NCBI RefSeq assembly: GCF_023159225.1
Contig: NC_063188.1
Location: forward strand, 11,181,086 to 11,245,085
Length of the DNA stretch: 64,000 bases
Direction of reading: 5' to 3'
DNA from: Perognathus longimembris pacificus
Taxonomy: Eukaryota > Chordata > Mammalia > Rodentia > Heteromyidae
In this document: one piece after another, positions 45,327 to 56,029 of the stretch
Layout: each line of letters starts with the position of its first letter
Numbering within the stretch: position 1 is the first letter of the stretch
The notes under the pieces: generated by a model
Databases searched by the model: none
What the model saw: only the letters and a program-made list of their open reading frames with translations
Told to the model about the DNA's origin: nothing
Translations under genes and position numbers: made by a program

Positions 45327-45487
45327 AAGAATCATATGGTTCCCAAAGCTGAAAATGCTTAGCTATATAGCCCTTCATAGAAAGAATTTGCTTACTACCT
45401 CTCTTTATACTGTACAGTACTCATTGCTCCATGCAATTTGTTCATTGGAGGTAGCTGTATTTATATTTTGGAGGTGTGATAGTGTTA

Positions 45488-45712
45488 GAGATCTCTGTTC
45501 CAGGTGCTGGTGGTTCACACCTGTAACACTAGCTACTCAAGAGGCTTTTAGAACTGAGGACTGAAGTTCAATGCCAGCCCCAGCAGGAAAGTCAGTGAGA
45601 CTCTAATCTCCGGTTAATTACCAGAAAACCAGAAGTGGTGCTGTGGCTTAAAGTGGTAGAGTAGTAGCCTTGAACAGAAGAGCTAAAGAAATGAGCTGGG
45701 TAGGCACCCTGC
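45488..45712 (+). mobile_element. B1-ID composite SINE
   Basis: It contains ggtggttcacacctgtaaca, gttcaatgccagccccagc, tctccggttaattaccag, then tgtggcttaaagtggtagag and cttgaacagaagagctaaag. Confidence 0.78.
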
Positions 45713-45714
45713 CT

Positions 45715-46165
45715 TGATTTTATCCCTAATCCCTAATGCGTTATTGCCTTTCATTCTTATTAGTCAGAACTTAGGTTTACTATCTTGTGCCTAGTTTGAA
45801 AGGGGTTAAAGTATACCTGAGCAATAAAGCAAAACAAGGAAACCTGGGCAAAGCAGGCATTTGTCAGGAAAACAAGTTTTACTCAGCTGATGTACTATTA
45901 CTTAAGCCACACCCACACACCCTACCAAAAATATTTTTTTTTTGGTCCAAGACCAGAACTAGAACTCATTCTCTGCTTTTGTTCTTCGGCTAGTATTCTA
46001 CCAACAAAGCTACACTAGTAACCCCAGGAAAACAATTCTTAACAACAGAATGTGGCTTAATTAAAATAGCTTCCTGTAAACTGGTGGTTGTCCTTAAAAT
46101 GGCGGTGCTTATGTTAAGCAATCACTTTCATAGAAAAGAGTCTAACTCCTACAATTGGAGGAGAA
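45715..46165 (+). repeat. unclassified LTR-like repeat, copy B
   Basis: It shares, in order and with many differences, ttttatccctaat, tttcattctt, tttgaaaggggttaaag, gcaaagcaggcatttgtcag, gaatgtggcttaat, aaaatggcggtgcttatgtt and aagcaatcactttcatagaa with the complement of 47860-48205. It is interrupted by an ID-like SINE at about 45937-46025. The 3' part with the TATA region is missing. Confidence 0.6.
45937..46025 (-). repeat. ID-like SINE monomer inside the LTR-like repeat
   Basis: The complement reads a tRNA-like unit with degenerate A and B regions; a T run at 45932-45942 is its tail. It interrupts the alignment of copy B to copy C. Confidence 0.55.
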
Positions 46166-46169
46166 GATG

Positions 46170-47695
46170 TCGAGAATGTTTCTTCACTCATCATAAAGGG
46201 AATGATGCATAGTCCTACTCAAAGTACAGGTTAACAAAAGGAAAACAAGAACAATTTATTTAATCAAAGTTTCATATGACACACAAGATTTCAGAAATGA
46301 AGACTGCAAGACCCAAAGAAAATTATTTTTATGCTTAAGCATCAAATGTAAATTTGGACAAGGAGATATAATCTAATAACAAAGGGAACCCAGAAAAGCC
46401 TGCTTATTCCGATTCTTCTTGGCCCAGGTATGAGGCAGGATCTTTCTAGAGTCCTATGATTGAATACTGGACAAAGAAGTTTAGAGAAATTTCTTTATGG
46501 CCAGCTCCTACACAAAAATGTAGGAAGATTTAGAGTAATATTTCTAGATTTTATGGCTGTCTTTTAAAGAGAGGGATTTTAGTTTCTATGATCTGCCCTA
46601 GGGAAGAGGAATTCTCATGTGTATGAATCACTGCAGAGAAGAAAGAGGAATAGGAAACAGGGGACCAGAGGTAAGAGAAAATCTTCTGAGGACTTTCCCA
46701 CATCCTTCAGCTTATTCAGAATGTCAAAATGTCCTGCTTTGGGATGTCATTTTCTGAGCATCAACAACCGTCTTTAAACTTGTCTCAGCACCTGTTTAGT
46801 CTCAATTCACCAAAGGTGAGTACTTCAAAATAAAAGTCACTGTTTTTTACCTTCCTCATCCAAAACCTCCTGAGAGATAATAGCTTCTGTCTTGTGCCCT
46901 ACCCATCCTGCCCTTGTCTTGGAAAAAGTGAAACAGAAACATTAGAAATTGCCCCTCACAAATTTAAGAGGACCACAAGAAACCCTAAATCACTTCCAGC
47001 AGAAAGTGACAAAGATACTTCAGGAGACACACAACAAACAATAATGGTTAGAGTCCCCTGAGAGAACTGAAAACTGTCTCCAATTTCTCTTTGTGTCTGT
47101 TCCTTAACTGTGAAAAAATCTGGATGTGTAAAATAGAGAAAAGCTAAGCAATGCCTGCTGGACTTTAGGCTCTTGGGATTTTTTTTTTTTTTTTTGCAAA
47201 CTCTTCTGAGCAAAGGCAGAGGAGAGGGCTTCCTGCATAGGCTGAACACTTGAAGAGGGCAGTCTAAGTCATGGGAGAGTTTCCCACCTCTAGTGCTGCA
47301 GACCCTTCTTGAATATTACTCCTCTAGTCTAAAGTGTTGTTCCTCCAAAAGCTACTGTAAAGTAACTTTCTACTTCATTAGCAAGAAAAGCAGCCCACAA
47401 GGATGAAAGCACTTACCAGGCTATTGCAGTAGTCACAGAGCTGCAATGAGATCCTTAATGGTAGCTGAGGTAAGGCAAGGGAGAAACTCAGATGGGATAT
47501 TGTGGCAGGATAGTTCACTTAGTCAACCAACCACTTCTCTGTACCTTCTTGCAAAGAATTCTATCTATCGGCCATTTTCTCTTCCAGTACTTGTTCTCAA
47601 ATCTGTTTCCCCACAACATTGAGGGTGTCACACTGAAATTGTGTATTTACCTATATCACGCCCCTAGAGGGTAAGTTCTTTGAGAGTGAACACCC
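46170..47695. other. unannotated spacer
   Basis: No gene or named repeat is recognised. A T run lies at 47179-47196. Confidence 0.45.
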
Positions 47696-47699
47696 ATGA

Positions 47700-48210
47700 T
47701 TATATTCACCTTGTCGAGCCGCATGATATAGGAAAATGTGGGAGGTATGGCCAGGTAGATTGGATGTGACCTCAGAAGGAGGAGGTAACTGCTTCCAGGT
47801 GTGCCAGTTACCTAGGTAATGCAGGTACAGGGCACAGACTTAAACAGGTGGGGGGCATCTGCATGAAGCCCTCCCAGGGGTGGGCCTTACATGGTAGGAG
47901 TTAGAATCTTTTCTGTGAAAGTGGTTGCTTGACATAAGGACTGCCATTTTAAAGGTAGACACCATCTTACAACAATCTGCTTTGGTTAAGCCACATCCTG
48001 TTAACGGCAGGCATAGCTCAATTGGTAAAGTGCCAGCTAAGTAAAAAATGTTTTTCTGACAATTCCTGCTTTGGCCAGATGCCTTGGTTTGGGTTGATAG
48101 CTCAAATAAACTTTTAACCTCTTTCAAAATAGGCAATCCTGCAATTATAAACCCTAGTTTTCACCAGAATGAAGGGAAGTAATACATTAGGAATAAAACT
48201 CCTGAAGGCT
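47700..48210 (-). repeat. unclassified LTR-like repeat, copy C
   Basis: The most complete copy, about 500 bp. Read on the minus strand: ttttattcctaatg, tttgaaagaggttaaaag, ggatgtggcttaac, atggcagtccttatgtc, gtaactggcacacctgg, gaggtcacatccaatctacc, then tttcctatatcatgcgg (TATA-like). An LTR with U3 and the start of R fits best; a DNA element is not excluded. Confidence 0.6.
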
Positions 48211-48339
48211 GCCCATCCAAAGCAGGGGTTTGCATACCTATTTTCTTGTTAGAACCACACCCTCCTGATGAATTCAAATTTGCCTTGCCAAGTTCCTTTC
48301 AAATTGGCATCCTTACTCCTAGGTGATACCCCAATATCT

Positions 48340-48400
48340 CGAGATATTTCCAGCAGCACAGTGCTAGGTACATAGCAAATGCTCAGTAAATATCAGCTGA
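48340..48400 (+). repeat. MIR 3' fragment
   Basis: acagtgctaggtacatagca-aatgctcagtaaatat matches the MIR 3' end. Confidence 0.6.
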
Positions 48401-48414
48401 AAAACAAAAAGAGG

Positions 48415-48520
48415 TAAAAGGTCTTAGGGATATAGTTCAGTGGTAGAGCATTTCCCTTCCATTCACAAGGCCCAGGGTTTGATCCCCAGCCCTGCTGAGG
48501 AGGTGTGTGTGGGGGGGAGT
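48415..48520 (+). repeat. ID-like SINE monomer
   Basis: It has agggatatagttcagtggta, gagcatttcccttcc and gggtttgatccccagcc, a clear tRNA-Ala-like A box and B box, with no dimer partner. Confidence 0.75.
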
Positions 48521-48524
48521 AAGT

Positions 48525-49305
48525 GAATGAACTAATAATACCTTTGTACCAGCACCTAAGGTACAGAATACTCATAGCTTCCTGTTTTCTCATGTCTTTC
48601 TAGGATCTGTAATTAGGTTGTATAAATTTGATGACAATGCAAAAGATCAAAGTCAAATCACAATAGATGGAAAATGGAGGTAACTGTCTGCTAATAGCCT
48701 TACCCATCCTCCTGACTACTCAGAGTCCCAGTAGAAATACTGATGCTATGCTTTGGGGGATGGAAAGTAAAACCTACCTGGGATTTGGCTAGTGTATCAG
48801 GAATAAATGGATAGTTTAAACCATGTCTGCTTTGTGACTTGGCCAGCCTTTATGTTATAACAATGGAAACTCACCAATGTGCCTGGGGAGTCATTTATGC
48901 ACCACTCTGCCATACAAGAAACCCAGTTGCATATAATGAAGTGTATAATGCATATAAACTTTTAATGAAGACTAAAAGTATTGCCAGGCCTCTCCAGAAG
49001 TAGTCCTTGGCTCCTATTCTCCCCTGCTAGAGGAAAGGGTTAATCCAGCTGTTTCAACTCCTGTAGAAATGGGAGATGATAAGCCAGCTGTAGATGGTAC
49101 GAAAGGTAGGAAATGAGGGAACAAGACTTGGGGCTGGATTGTAAAGAATGGATTGGGCTCATCCATCAGGCAGTGGGAAATAATGGCTTCAGGAATCTAG
49201 ACTTAATTTCCCCCACCAAGAAAGCCAGGCTGGCAATTGCAGACATTAGTGTGAGTTTAGTATGTCTTTACACAGTATCCATCTCCTGCCCTAAGTGTTT
49301 AAGCT
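48525..49305. other. unannotated spacer
   Basis: No gene or named repeat is recognised. Confidence 0.45.
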
Positions 49306-49309
49306 ATTG

Positions 49310-49525
49310 AGTCAGGCAGGTCAGGATTTGAACTTTGGCCCTGTTACCTGCTTGTTACTTGACCTTAGGCAAGTCGTTTAACGTCTCTGAATTACAGTCT
49401 GTAAATGGAAGCATGTTTGGGTGGTTCCATTTACAGACTGTAAAATGGTTGTGGGAAATCAATGAGACAATGAAAATGAAGGTGCCTATGCTATCTCACA
49501 AGCTCAGGAAATGATAGCTGATGTC
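49310..49525 (+). repeat. MIR with inserted perfect hairpin
   Basis: MIR order: gtcaggatttgaactttggc, gttacttgaccttaggcaag, cgtctctgaattacagtctg, then after an insertion ctgtaaaatggttgtggg and ctcaggaaatgatagctgat. The insertion makes a perfect 19-bp inverted repeat (49392-49410 and 49425-49443) with a 14-base loop. Confidence 0.8.
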
Positions 49526-49529
49526 ATTT

Positions 49530-50612
49530 TCATTATTAGAATTCACTCTTCCTAGGGGGAAGACTAATCCTCATACTGCTACTTCTGCTGTGCTTCCCAC
49601 TTAAGATATGTTTGGTTTCCAAGGAAACACTTCAACACAGAAAATACTAAAAAAATGTCCATGTATTATTGTTAGCTCAGGGTTAAACATCCCCAAATGC
49701 CTGAGCTGGGCTTGGGACATGAGAACCCAAAAACTACTCTTGCTCTATAAACCCTAAACAGAGAACACATTTTCAATGTGTACTATATTAGTTGCACTTA
49801 CTATTTAACAAATTATATGGTTTAATAAGAGATGTTTGGAAACCACATTTTAGCCTCGTAGGCTCAGCGATTTCTACTGGGTTCTGCTGTGTGAATCCTT
49901 TGATGGCTTTGGCTGGGCTGATGCATATATGGGAAGTTAGCTACAATCAATGGCCTCATATGCCTGGGTGGTGGCTGGGTGACAGCTGGATCACCAGAGG
50001 CAACTGGTCCAGGTGGCTCTGTCTACGCCCAGTGTGGATTTCTAAGAGCAGGAAGTGAGCAAGCCCTAATGCACAGGTGCTTTCAGACTTTTGGTTGAGC
50101 CATGATTGTTCATGTGCTGTGGTCAAAGCAAGTCATATGACCAACCTATATCTAACATGTGAAGAAATAGTCTATATTTTGTCGAGAAGATCTGCAAGAT
50201 CCATTGCAAGAATTACATGAAGTTGGAAGAGCATGAATGTACAAAGGGGAAGAATTTGTGATTATTGTTACAACTGATCTCACCTTTCCTCCCTCTCTTA
50301 TGTCCTTCATTCACTCCTAGCCAATGCCATTCATGTTCCCAATTATGGCCTTATGCATTCATATCCTTTGCATAAAACCCAATCACCTCAAATATCCCAG
50401 GCCATACCAAAGATAAAAGAGAATTGAATAGAAAAGTCCAGTCTTTCAGAGCTGCTAGGTTATGAACTGATCTTTGTCCGTTTTCATATGGTAGACTCCT
50501 AGAGCATTTTCTCTCTTCTGATGGGTTTTAGTGAGCTTCTTAAATATCCACATTGGAACTATTCAAAGACAATTTTGATTTCATGGATGAAGTTACATGT
50601 GTGGGTGGTCTC
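49530..50612. other. unannotated spacer
   Basis: No gene or named repeat is recognised. The open frame at 49792-50058 has no defendable motif. Confidence 0.45.
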
Positions 50613-50616
50613 TATT

Positions 50617-51480
50617 TTTAGCAGCTTTATTGAGATATAACTCATATACTGTACAATTACCCATTGAAATTGTTCAAACTAGTGGTGTTTTAGTATATTC
50701 ACAGATATGTGCAACTGGTCACCACAATTCCTCTTGGAATATTTTCATCCCCTTAAAAAGAGACCTTGAATCATTTAGCTATCATACAATCATTTCTCGA
50801 ACCCCACTTCCTGCCCTAAACCGCCAGGAATCTACCTTATATGCTACCTCTATATGCTTCCCTATTATGGACATATCTTAAAGGAATCATATATATGGAT
50901 ACATATTTTTTAGTGGAAACATGTAATGTATAATCTTTTGTAATTCACTTCTGTCACTTGGTATAATGCTTTCAAGATTTACCCCTGTAATAGCATGGCT
51001 TAGTGTTTTATTACTATTTGGGCTGAATAATAATCCATTGTATGGATATTACACATTTTGCTTTCTTCTATGTTAGCTGAGGAATATTTTGGTTGATTCT
51101 GTACATTGAGTTTTATAAATAATATGTGCCTGCTAGTGTACAAGTTTTCATGTAACACATTTTTGTGTCTCAGGTAGATAACTTTGAGAAGAATTGTTAG
51201 ACTGTAATGGAAACAGCATGTTAAACTTTTGAAGGAACTGTAAAACTTCCTTCAAAAGATGAACCACCTCAGATGTCCTCCATCAGTACATGATGACTCT
51301 TGTCTACATCTTCACCCATACTTGTTATTTGTCTTTTTTATTTTAGCCATCCCAATGGATTAGAAGTGACCTCTTTATTGTGGTTTTGAGTTCTCAATTT
51401 CCAGGTGACTAAAGATGTTGAACATTTTTTTTCATGTATTTGTTGACCATTTTTAAATCTTTCCTGGGAAAATGTTTGAT
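50617..51480 (-). repeat. ancient L1 (L1M/L1ME-like) ORF2-3' end fossil
   Basis: The plus strand reads gctttattgagatataactc, acaattacccattgaaattg, tgttttagtatattcacaga, gtgcaactggtcaccacaat, then gaataataatccattgtatg and, further on, cttgttatttgtctttttta and gtgacctctttattgtggtt. This is the familiar complement of an old mammalian L1 end. It is much more diverged than the rodent-specific L1 copies. Confidence 0.8.
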
Positions 51481-51504
51481 CAGATCAACTTCCTGATTTT
51501 GAGG

Positions 51505-51658
51505 TGCTTTTGTTGTTTTCTTTCAAGTTTTGAGGCAAAAGTATCACTATGTTTTACAGCCTAGCTAGCCTCAAAATCCTAGGCTCAAGTGATCCTCATA
51601 CATTAGCCTCCCTAATCATGAGGGCTGCAGGGGTGTCCCATCATGCTCCATTTTGAGT
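51505..51658 (-). repeat. old 7SL/B1-like monomer
   Basis: The plus strand reads ttttgaggcaaaagtatcac, tatgttttacagcctagcta, tcctaggctcaagtgatcct and cattagcctccctaatcatg, the complement of an Alu/B1-like monomer. Confidence 0.65.
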
Positions 51659-51956
51659 TCATCTTTTCAAATGGTGTAATTTCATATAGCTGCATGTGAC
51701 TATTTAATTGTCTGAAAGCTGAACAAACTATCTTCCTCCATTAAATGAACTTGGTATTCTCATCAAGCAAAACCAGTAGCCATATTTTTATTTTTTTGTG
51801 TGTGGAGGGCTTCTTCTGTTGCAGATCCTTGTTCCAGCCTTAGGATTCTGAACTTCACCTCCTGCTGGGCCACTCTACTTGTTCTTCCAGATAGTGTTCC
51901 TTTGTAATATTTCCCTAAGCTGCCTTTCTCTTGCAGATCCACCTATTGGTCTAATT

Positions 51957-52222
51957 CTTTTTTGTTTTGTTTTGTTTTGCTTTGTTTTTACCAGTCCTTG
52001 GGCTCAAATTCTGGTCTTGAACATTGTCTCTGAGCTTCTTTTTGCTCAAGACTAGCGCTCTACCACTTGAGCCTCAGCACCACTTCTGGCTTTTTCTGGT
52101 ATTAATTGGACATAAGAGTTGCAAGGACTTTCCTGCATATGTTGGTTTCAAACATTGGTCCTCAGATCTCAGCCTCCTGAGTAGCTAGGATTACAGGCAT
52201 GAGCCACTGGTACCCAGCTTGG
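51957..52222 (-). mobile_element. B1-ID composite SINE
   Basis: Full composite on the minus strand. Plus-strand landmarks are the TTTTG-repeat tail, ctaccacttgagcctcagca, gtattaattggacataagag, tctcagcctcctgagtagct and ttacaggcatgagccactgg. Confidence 0.88.
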
Positions 52223-52470
52223 TCTCACTCTTAATCTTTCTCTCTCATCCTTTCTTTTTCCTCAAGACATAGACATAAACAGTTGATTTCTTAGCCAAGT
52301 ATTAGACACATATATTTAGTGTCTCCTAAACTCTAAGGGGCATATATCAAGCCTTCATAATGATCTTTTGTTTTAAGTCCGTCTCACTTGATGTTAAAGT
52401 GTGGCAAAAGCATCACCATAATATGACATAGCATACAATAGCACTCCAATAGCTTTCTACACAGGAATTC

Positions 52471-52498
52471 TCTCTCTCTCTCTTTCTCTCTCTCTTTT
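52471..52498. repeat. (CT)n-rich simple repeat
   Basis: CT repeat with TTT interruptions; a CA-rich run (gcgcacatgcatgcacacac) follows at 52530-52560. Confidence 0.9.
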
Positions 52499-52565
52499 TG
52501 CCCCCCTCTCTCATGCACATATGTTCATGTGCGCACATGCATGCACACACGCACACACAGACTTT

Positions 52566-52650
52566 TTTTAATTTGACAACAGTAGAGTTTGAACTCTGGG
52601 CTTTGTGCTTGCTAGGCACTCTACCAGTGAGCCACATCTCTTTCCTACTT
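52566..52650 (-). repeat. ID-like SINE monomer
   Basis: The complement has a gtggctcactggtagagtgc A-box region and a degenerate B region (agttcaaactctac). Confidence 0.65.
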
Positions 52651-52654
52651 TTTG

Positions 52655-52890
52655 CTGGTTATTTTTGACATAAGGTTACAATTCCTGTCCAGGCATAAGC
52701 CTGTATTACAATCTGCCTATTTATGCCTCCTGCCAAGTTAAGATTACAATTATGTGTCAATGTGTTTAGGTATTAATCAAGAAGAGTCCTTGTGAACTTT
52801 TTTGCCTGGACTGACCTTCAATAGCAATCCTCCCTATATCGGGACCCAAGATAGCTAGGATTACCAGGCATGAGCCACCAGCATCCAGCT
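52655..52890 (-). repeat. old B1-like composite
   Basis: Plus-strand landmarks ggcataagcctgtattacaa, and later gctaggattaccaggcatga and gccaccagcatccagctg, are two B1-like head complements. Confidence 0.6.
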
Positions 52891-52899
52891 GAGTTCAAC

Positions 52900-53565
52900 A
52901 TTTTTAATACCCTCAAAATTGCTGATGGAATATAAGCTACAAACAAGTTTGTAGACATTTCCAGTGTTGTGTTGTACACAGAAAAACTTCATTTTATAAT
53001 TAGGAAAGTTGTTCTCAGCCCTTTGGTGCCTCAGCTAAAAACTCATATATTAAAAGGCCTATTTTAGTAGCCCTTTATAAATGAAAGAAGGAATAAATCA
53101 GTGAATGGTTGGATGCTCGCTCTCTTCTCCCATTCTGTGCCACCTTTAAATTAATTCACTGGATAGCTCCATGCAGCCAAAGTTAATTAATGTTGAACAA
53201 CAACCTACTATGGCAATCTTTGGAATCAAATCCCCATAAAAATAATATTTAAGAATTCATTAGTATAATGTCTTGATACCTATTAAGCAAAGAAAAATTT
53301 TAAGAAGTGAATGGATTTGTTTTATTTCATGATGATTAAGACTATTTCTGTCTCCTTATGAACAACCATGTAAAACCAATAAGGCAAAGAGCAACAACAC
53401 AAACTCCATTTATGATGCAACTTGGTGTGGCAGCTTATCTATAGAGATGATCCTCAGCAGTTCCTGCCTTTATGCAAGCTCATGTCACCTCTCACACCAA
53501 TAGCTGTTAAGATTCTTTCCCTTTAAATTTTGTCTAGACTTATATCTGGCTTTGAGCAATAGAAT
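52900..53565. other. unannotated spacer
   Basis: No gene or named repeat is recognised. Confidence 0.45.
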
Positions 53566-53569
53566 ACAG

Positions 53570-53794
53570 CAAAAGTGCTATTAAGGGGCTGGGAAGGTGG
53601 CTTAGTGATAGAGTGCTTGCCCAGCATGCATGAAGCCCTGGGTTCAATTTCTCAGTACCACATAAACAGAAAAAGCCAGAAGTGGCGCTGTGGCTCAAGA
53701 GGTAGAGTGGTAAGAGGTAGAGCAAAAAGAAGCCAGGGACAGTGCTAAGGCCCTGAGTCCCAAAATCCAGGACTGGCAACAAAAGTGCTATTAA
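53570..53794 (+). mobile_element. ID-dimer SINE with 15-bp TSD
   Basis: TSD caaaagtgctattaa at 53570-53584 and 53780-53794 without mismatch. The left unit is gtggcttagtgatagagtgc with ggttcaatttc; the right unit is present with an extra ggtagagtggtaagaggtag duplication. It lacks a long poly-A. Confidence 0.88.
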
Positions 53795-53799
53795 AAGGA

Positions 53800-54215
53800 C
53801 TGGCAGTGGTCAAGTCCTCGCTTTTGAACCCAGGTATACTCCAACAAGACGTCATGTCAAATGGAATTCTCACAGAAGTGAAGAAAAGAAAGAGGAATAG
53901 AGAAAGCTTCATCTGATCAAAGTACAATATATGCCTATGTGAAATACCATGATGAAATTCTTTGGAAAATTAATATGTACTAATTTAAAAAAATAGAATT
54001 CTCACATGGAGAACAAATGAAGGCGCACTGTTTGAAAGCTCCAAAGGAACTCATAGTTAATGGCCAGCACCAATTGCCAACTTTGTAAGGGGATCTCTGG
54101 GGCATTCCAGCTCAGTTAAGTACCCATATGACAGCAGTCTTAACTGACATTTCACAGAATAATGACCAGTCAATATAGTCTTGCCTCAAGCCCTTAAATA
54201 TTCTAGGTCTTATAG
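53800..54215. other. unannotated spacer
   Basis: No gene or named repeat is recognised. Confidence 0.45.
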
Positions 54216-54219
54216 GTGG

Positions 54220-54445
54220 AGGGGGAGGAGGAAGGAATGGAGCAGGTGAATGATAGTGAAGTACTTTTTATACATATAAGAAGATAGAATGATGAAACCT
54301 GTTGAAATTTTTTTTATCAAATGAGAGCAGAGTACTTGAGGATGTATAAAAGTGGTGTTTAAATAAAGGATATTTGGCATATAAATGGAAATATCACTAT
54401 GACCCCCCCATAACTATTATATACTAATAAAAATTATAATATAAT
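54220..54445 (+). repeat. old L1 3' end
   Basis: It begins with the purine-rich ggagggggaggaggaagg, then agatagaatgatgaaacctg, and ends tatactaataaaaattata. Confidence 0.55.
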
Positions 54446-54529
54446 TTTCCTTTTAACTAACATATTTCAAACTAGATAAATTAATGAGTAAACAAAAAAT
54501 CCAGATGCTATACCCATTAAATATAACTT

Positions 54530-54765
54530 AAAGAAAAACATAGGGCTGGGGATATAGCCTAGTGGCAAGAGTGCCTGCCTCGGATACACGAGGCCCTAGG
54601 TTCGATTCCCCAGCACCACATATACAGAAAACGGCCAGAAGCGGCGCTGTGGCTCAGGTGGCAGAGTGCTAGCCTTGAGCGGGAAGAAGCCAGGGACAGT
54701 GCTCAGGCCCTGAGTCCAAAGGCCCAGGACTGGCCAAAAAAAAAAAAAAAGAAAAGAAAAACATA
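54530..54765 (+). mobile_element. ID-dimer SINE, 'ggggatatag' subfamily, young copy
   Basis: TSD aaagaaaaacata at 54530-54542 and 54753-54765. Boxes tagcctagtggc and ggttcgattcc are intact; it is nearly identical to 21357 and 31445 and has a poly-A tail. Confidence 0.93.
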
Positions 54766-54983
54766 GCATATCTTTCACTAACAAATCCATATCTACAGAC
54801 AAATTCAAATTTTAACAGTCATTCAAGATAGCCTACAACATTTGTTTACCTTCTTTCGAGGTATAGACCAACTGCTAAAGTTACCTAAAATGAGAGGGTG
54901 GTGGTAGCTTTAGTGGTTACCAAGCATTATATGAGTCATCTTCCATCACATTTTTACATACACATATATGCGCACGTGTGCAT

Positions 54984-54984
<1 letters not shown>

Positions 54985-55019
<35 letters not shown>
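54985..55019. repeat. (CA)n microsatellite
   Basis: About 17 CA units after an alternating purine-pyrimidine stretch (atatatgcgcacgtgtgcat). Confidence 0.96.
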
Positions 55020-55020
<1 letters not shown>

Positions 55021-55188
55021 ATGTGTGGAAGCACCTAGCATTAAAAATGCAACCACTAAGGGACTATTGTTCACTTTTATGAACTCAAGACCACCCTTAT
55101 TTTTTTTATGACTTCCCACCTATAATTTTCTTGTAAAGATTGAGTAGAAGTTTGCAAAGAAAAAGAGGAGATTATATAGAGATTCTCA

Positions 55189-55192
<4 letters not shown>

Positions 55193-55231
<39 letters not shown>
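55193..55231. repeat. (TG)n microsatellite
   Basis: About 19 TG units, about 175 bp from the opposed CA tract at 54985. Confidence 0.96.
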
Positions 55232-55233
<2 letters not shown>

Positions 55234-55239
55234 CTGAAG

Positions 55240-56025
55240 CAAGCCATAGTATGCACCAGATTCTTAGATGTCTCTATGCCTCATGAAAAGAACATCTGGG
55301 AAAACTGAGGCCCAAAATGGGGAGGAATTTGTCCAGACATAGGGAGTCTGAACTGAGACTAAACTCACTGTGACTATTTTCTACTACCCCATGGAGTCCT
55401 TCACAAAATCCTACCTAGTATGGCATATATCCAAAAGATTGTTTAACTCTTTACTGAGAACAAAGGGCATAACATTTTAATGTAACCCAATAGTAGGGAG
55501 CCAGTGATGCATGACTTTCTTTCACTAAGGCAATTTCTTTTCCAAGATTGGCAGAGGTCTCCCTCATCCACTCCTATGAGCAACTTTCTTTGTGTGACAA
55601 ATTCTTGAATGTTGATATATAGCATACATGTCAGATCTTTTCGAACAGAAATAGAATCATAAGTCCCCATCCTCTTTCAAATCTTCTCTTACCTCAATTA
55701 AAGTCTTGCCTGTATAATGACTTCTCAACATTGCAGAACCTCTGCCTGTTCAATATGGACTTCTTGGCAGGAACATCCCTCAAAGATCTTTTGAGCTTTC
55801 AGGTTGTTAGAGTATGGCCACATTGCTTGTACTCAGAGTAGTAAATGTTAAAATTCAAATATTTCTCCAGAGGAAAACATGTACGTTTTTTAAATTAACT
55901 AATTTTCGGTCTTTGCTAGTCAGAGCTGGTTTAGACCAAATAACCTAAATATGATAGGCTCCATATCTATTCCCCAAACACTGAGATCTCATCTCCCTAA
56001 CTGCTAATATTTACATTAAAAGGTA
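55240..56025. other. unannotated spacer
   Basis: No gene or named repeat is recognised. Confidence 0.45.
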
Positions 56026-56029
56026 TAGT

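Larger units (their letters stand above)
41410..45341 (+). mobile_element. 3.9-kb 5'-truncated L1
   Basis: A perfect 15-bp TSD, aagaatcatatggtt, lies at 41410-41424 and 45327-45341. The body starts within the ORF2 region between endonuclease and RT, and ends with a G-run-bearing 3' UTR (45187-45199 is a run of G), ataataaaaatttg and a short poly-A. ORF1, the promoter and the endonuclease are absent. A SINE is inserted at 43651. It has the same 3' UTR type as 11178-12867 and 32321-33462. Confidence 0.96.
37618..45401 (+). repeat. fossil hAT-type element split into three parts
   Basis: Removing the provirus and the L1 leaves about 200 bp: 37618-37665, 41334-41424 and 45342-45401. It reads cagaaatcagaaaactatac, gaaccaaatcctgtctgcca, ctgttttataaagtttcatt, then agaaagaatttgcttactac at the far end. 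The two ends are the diverged inverted termini (cag-ntc-agcaaact type) of an old hAT non-autonomous transposon family that I recognise but cannot name safely. It has no coding content. Confidence 0.6.

Noticed and set aside
54543..54620. tRNA gene candidates at the many tRNA-Ala-like sequences
   Set aside because: They are the left units of SINE dimers with poly-A tails and TSDs and do not preserve a full cloverleaf with acceptor stem and terminator.
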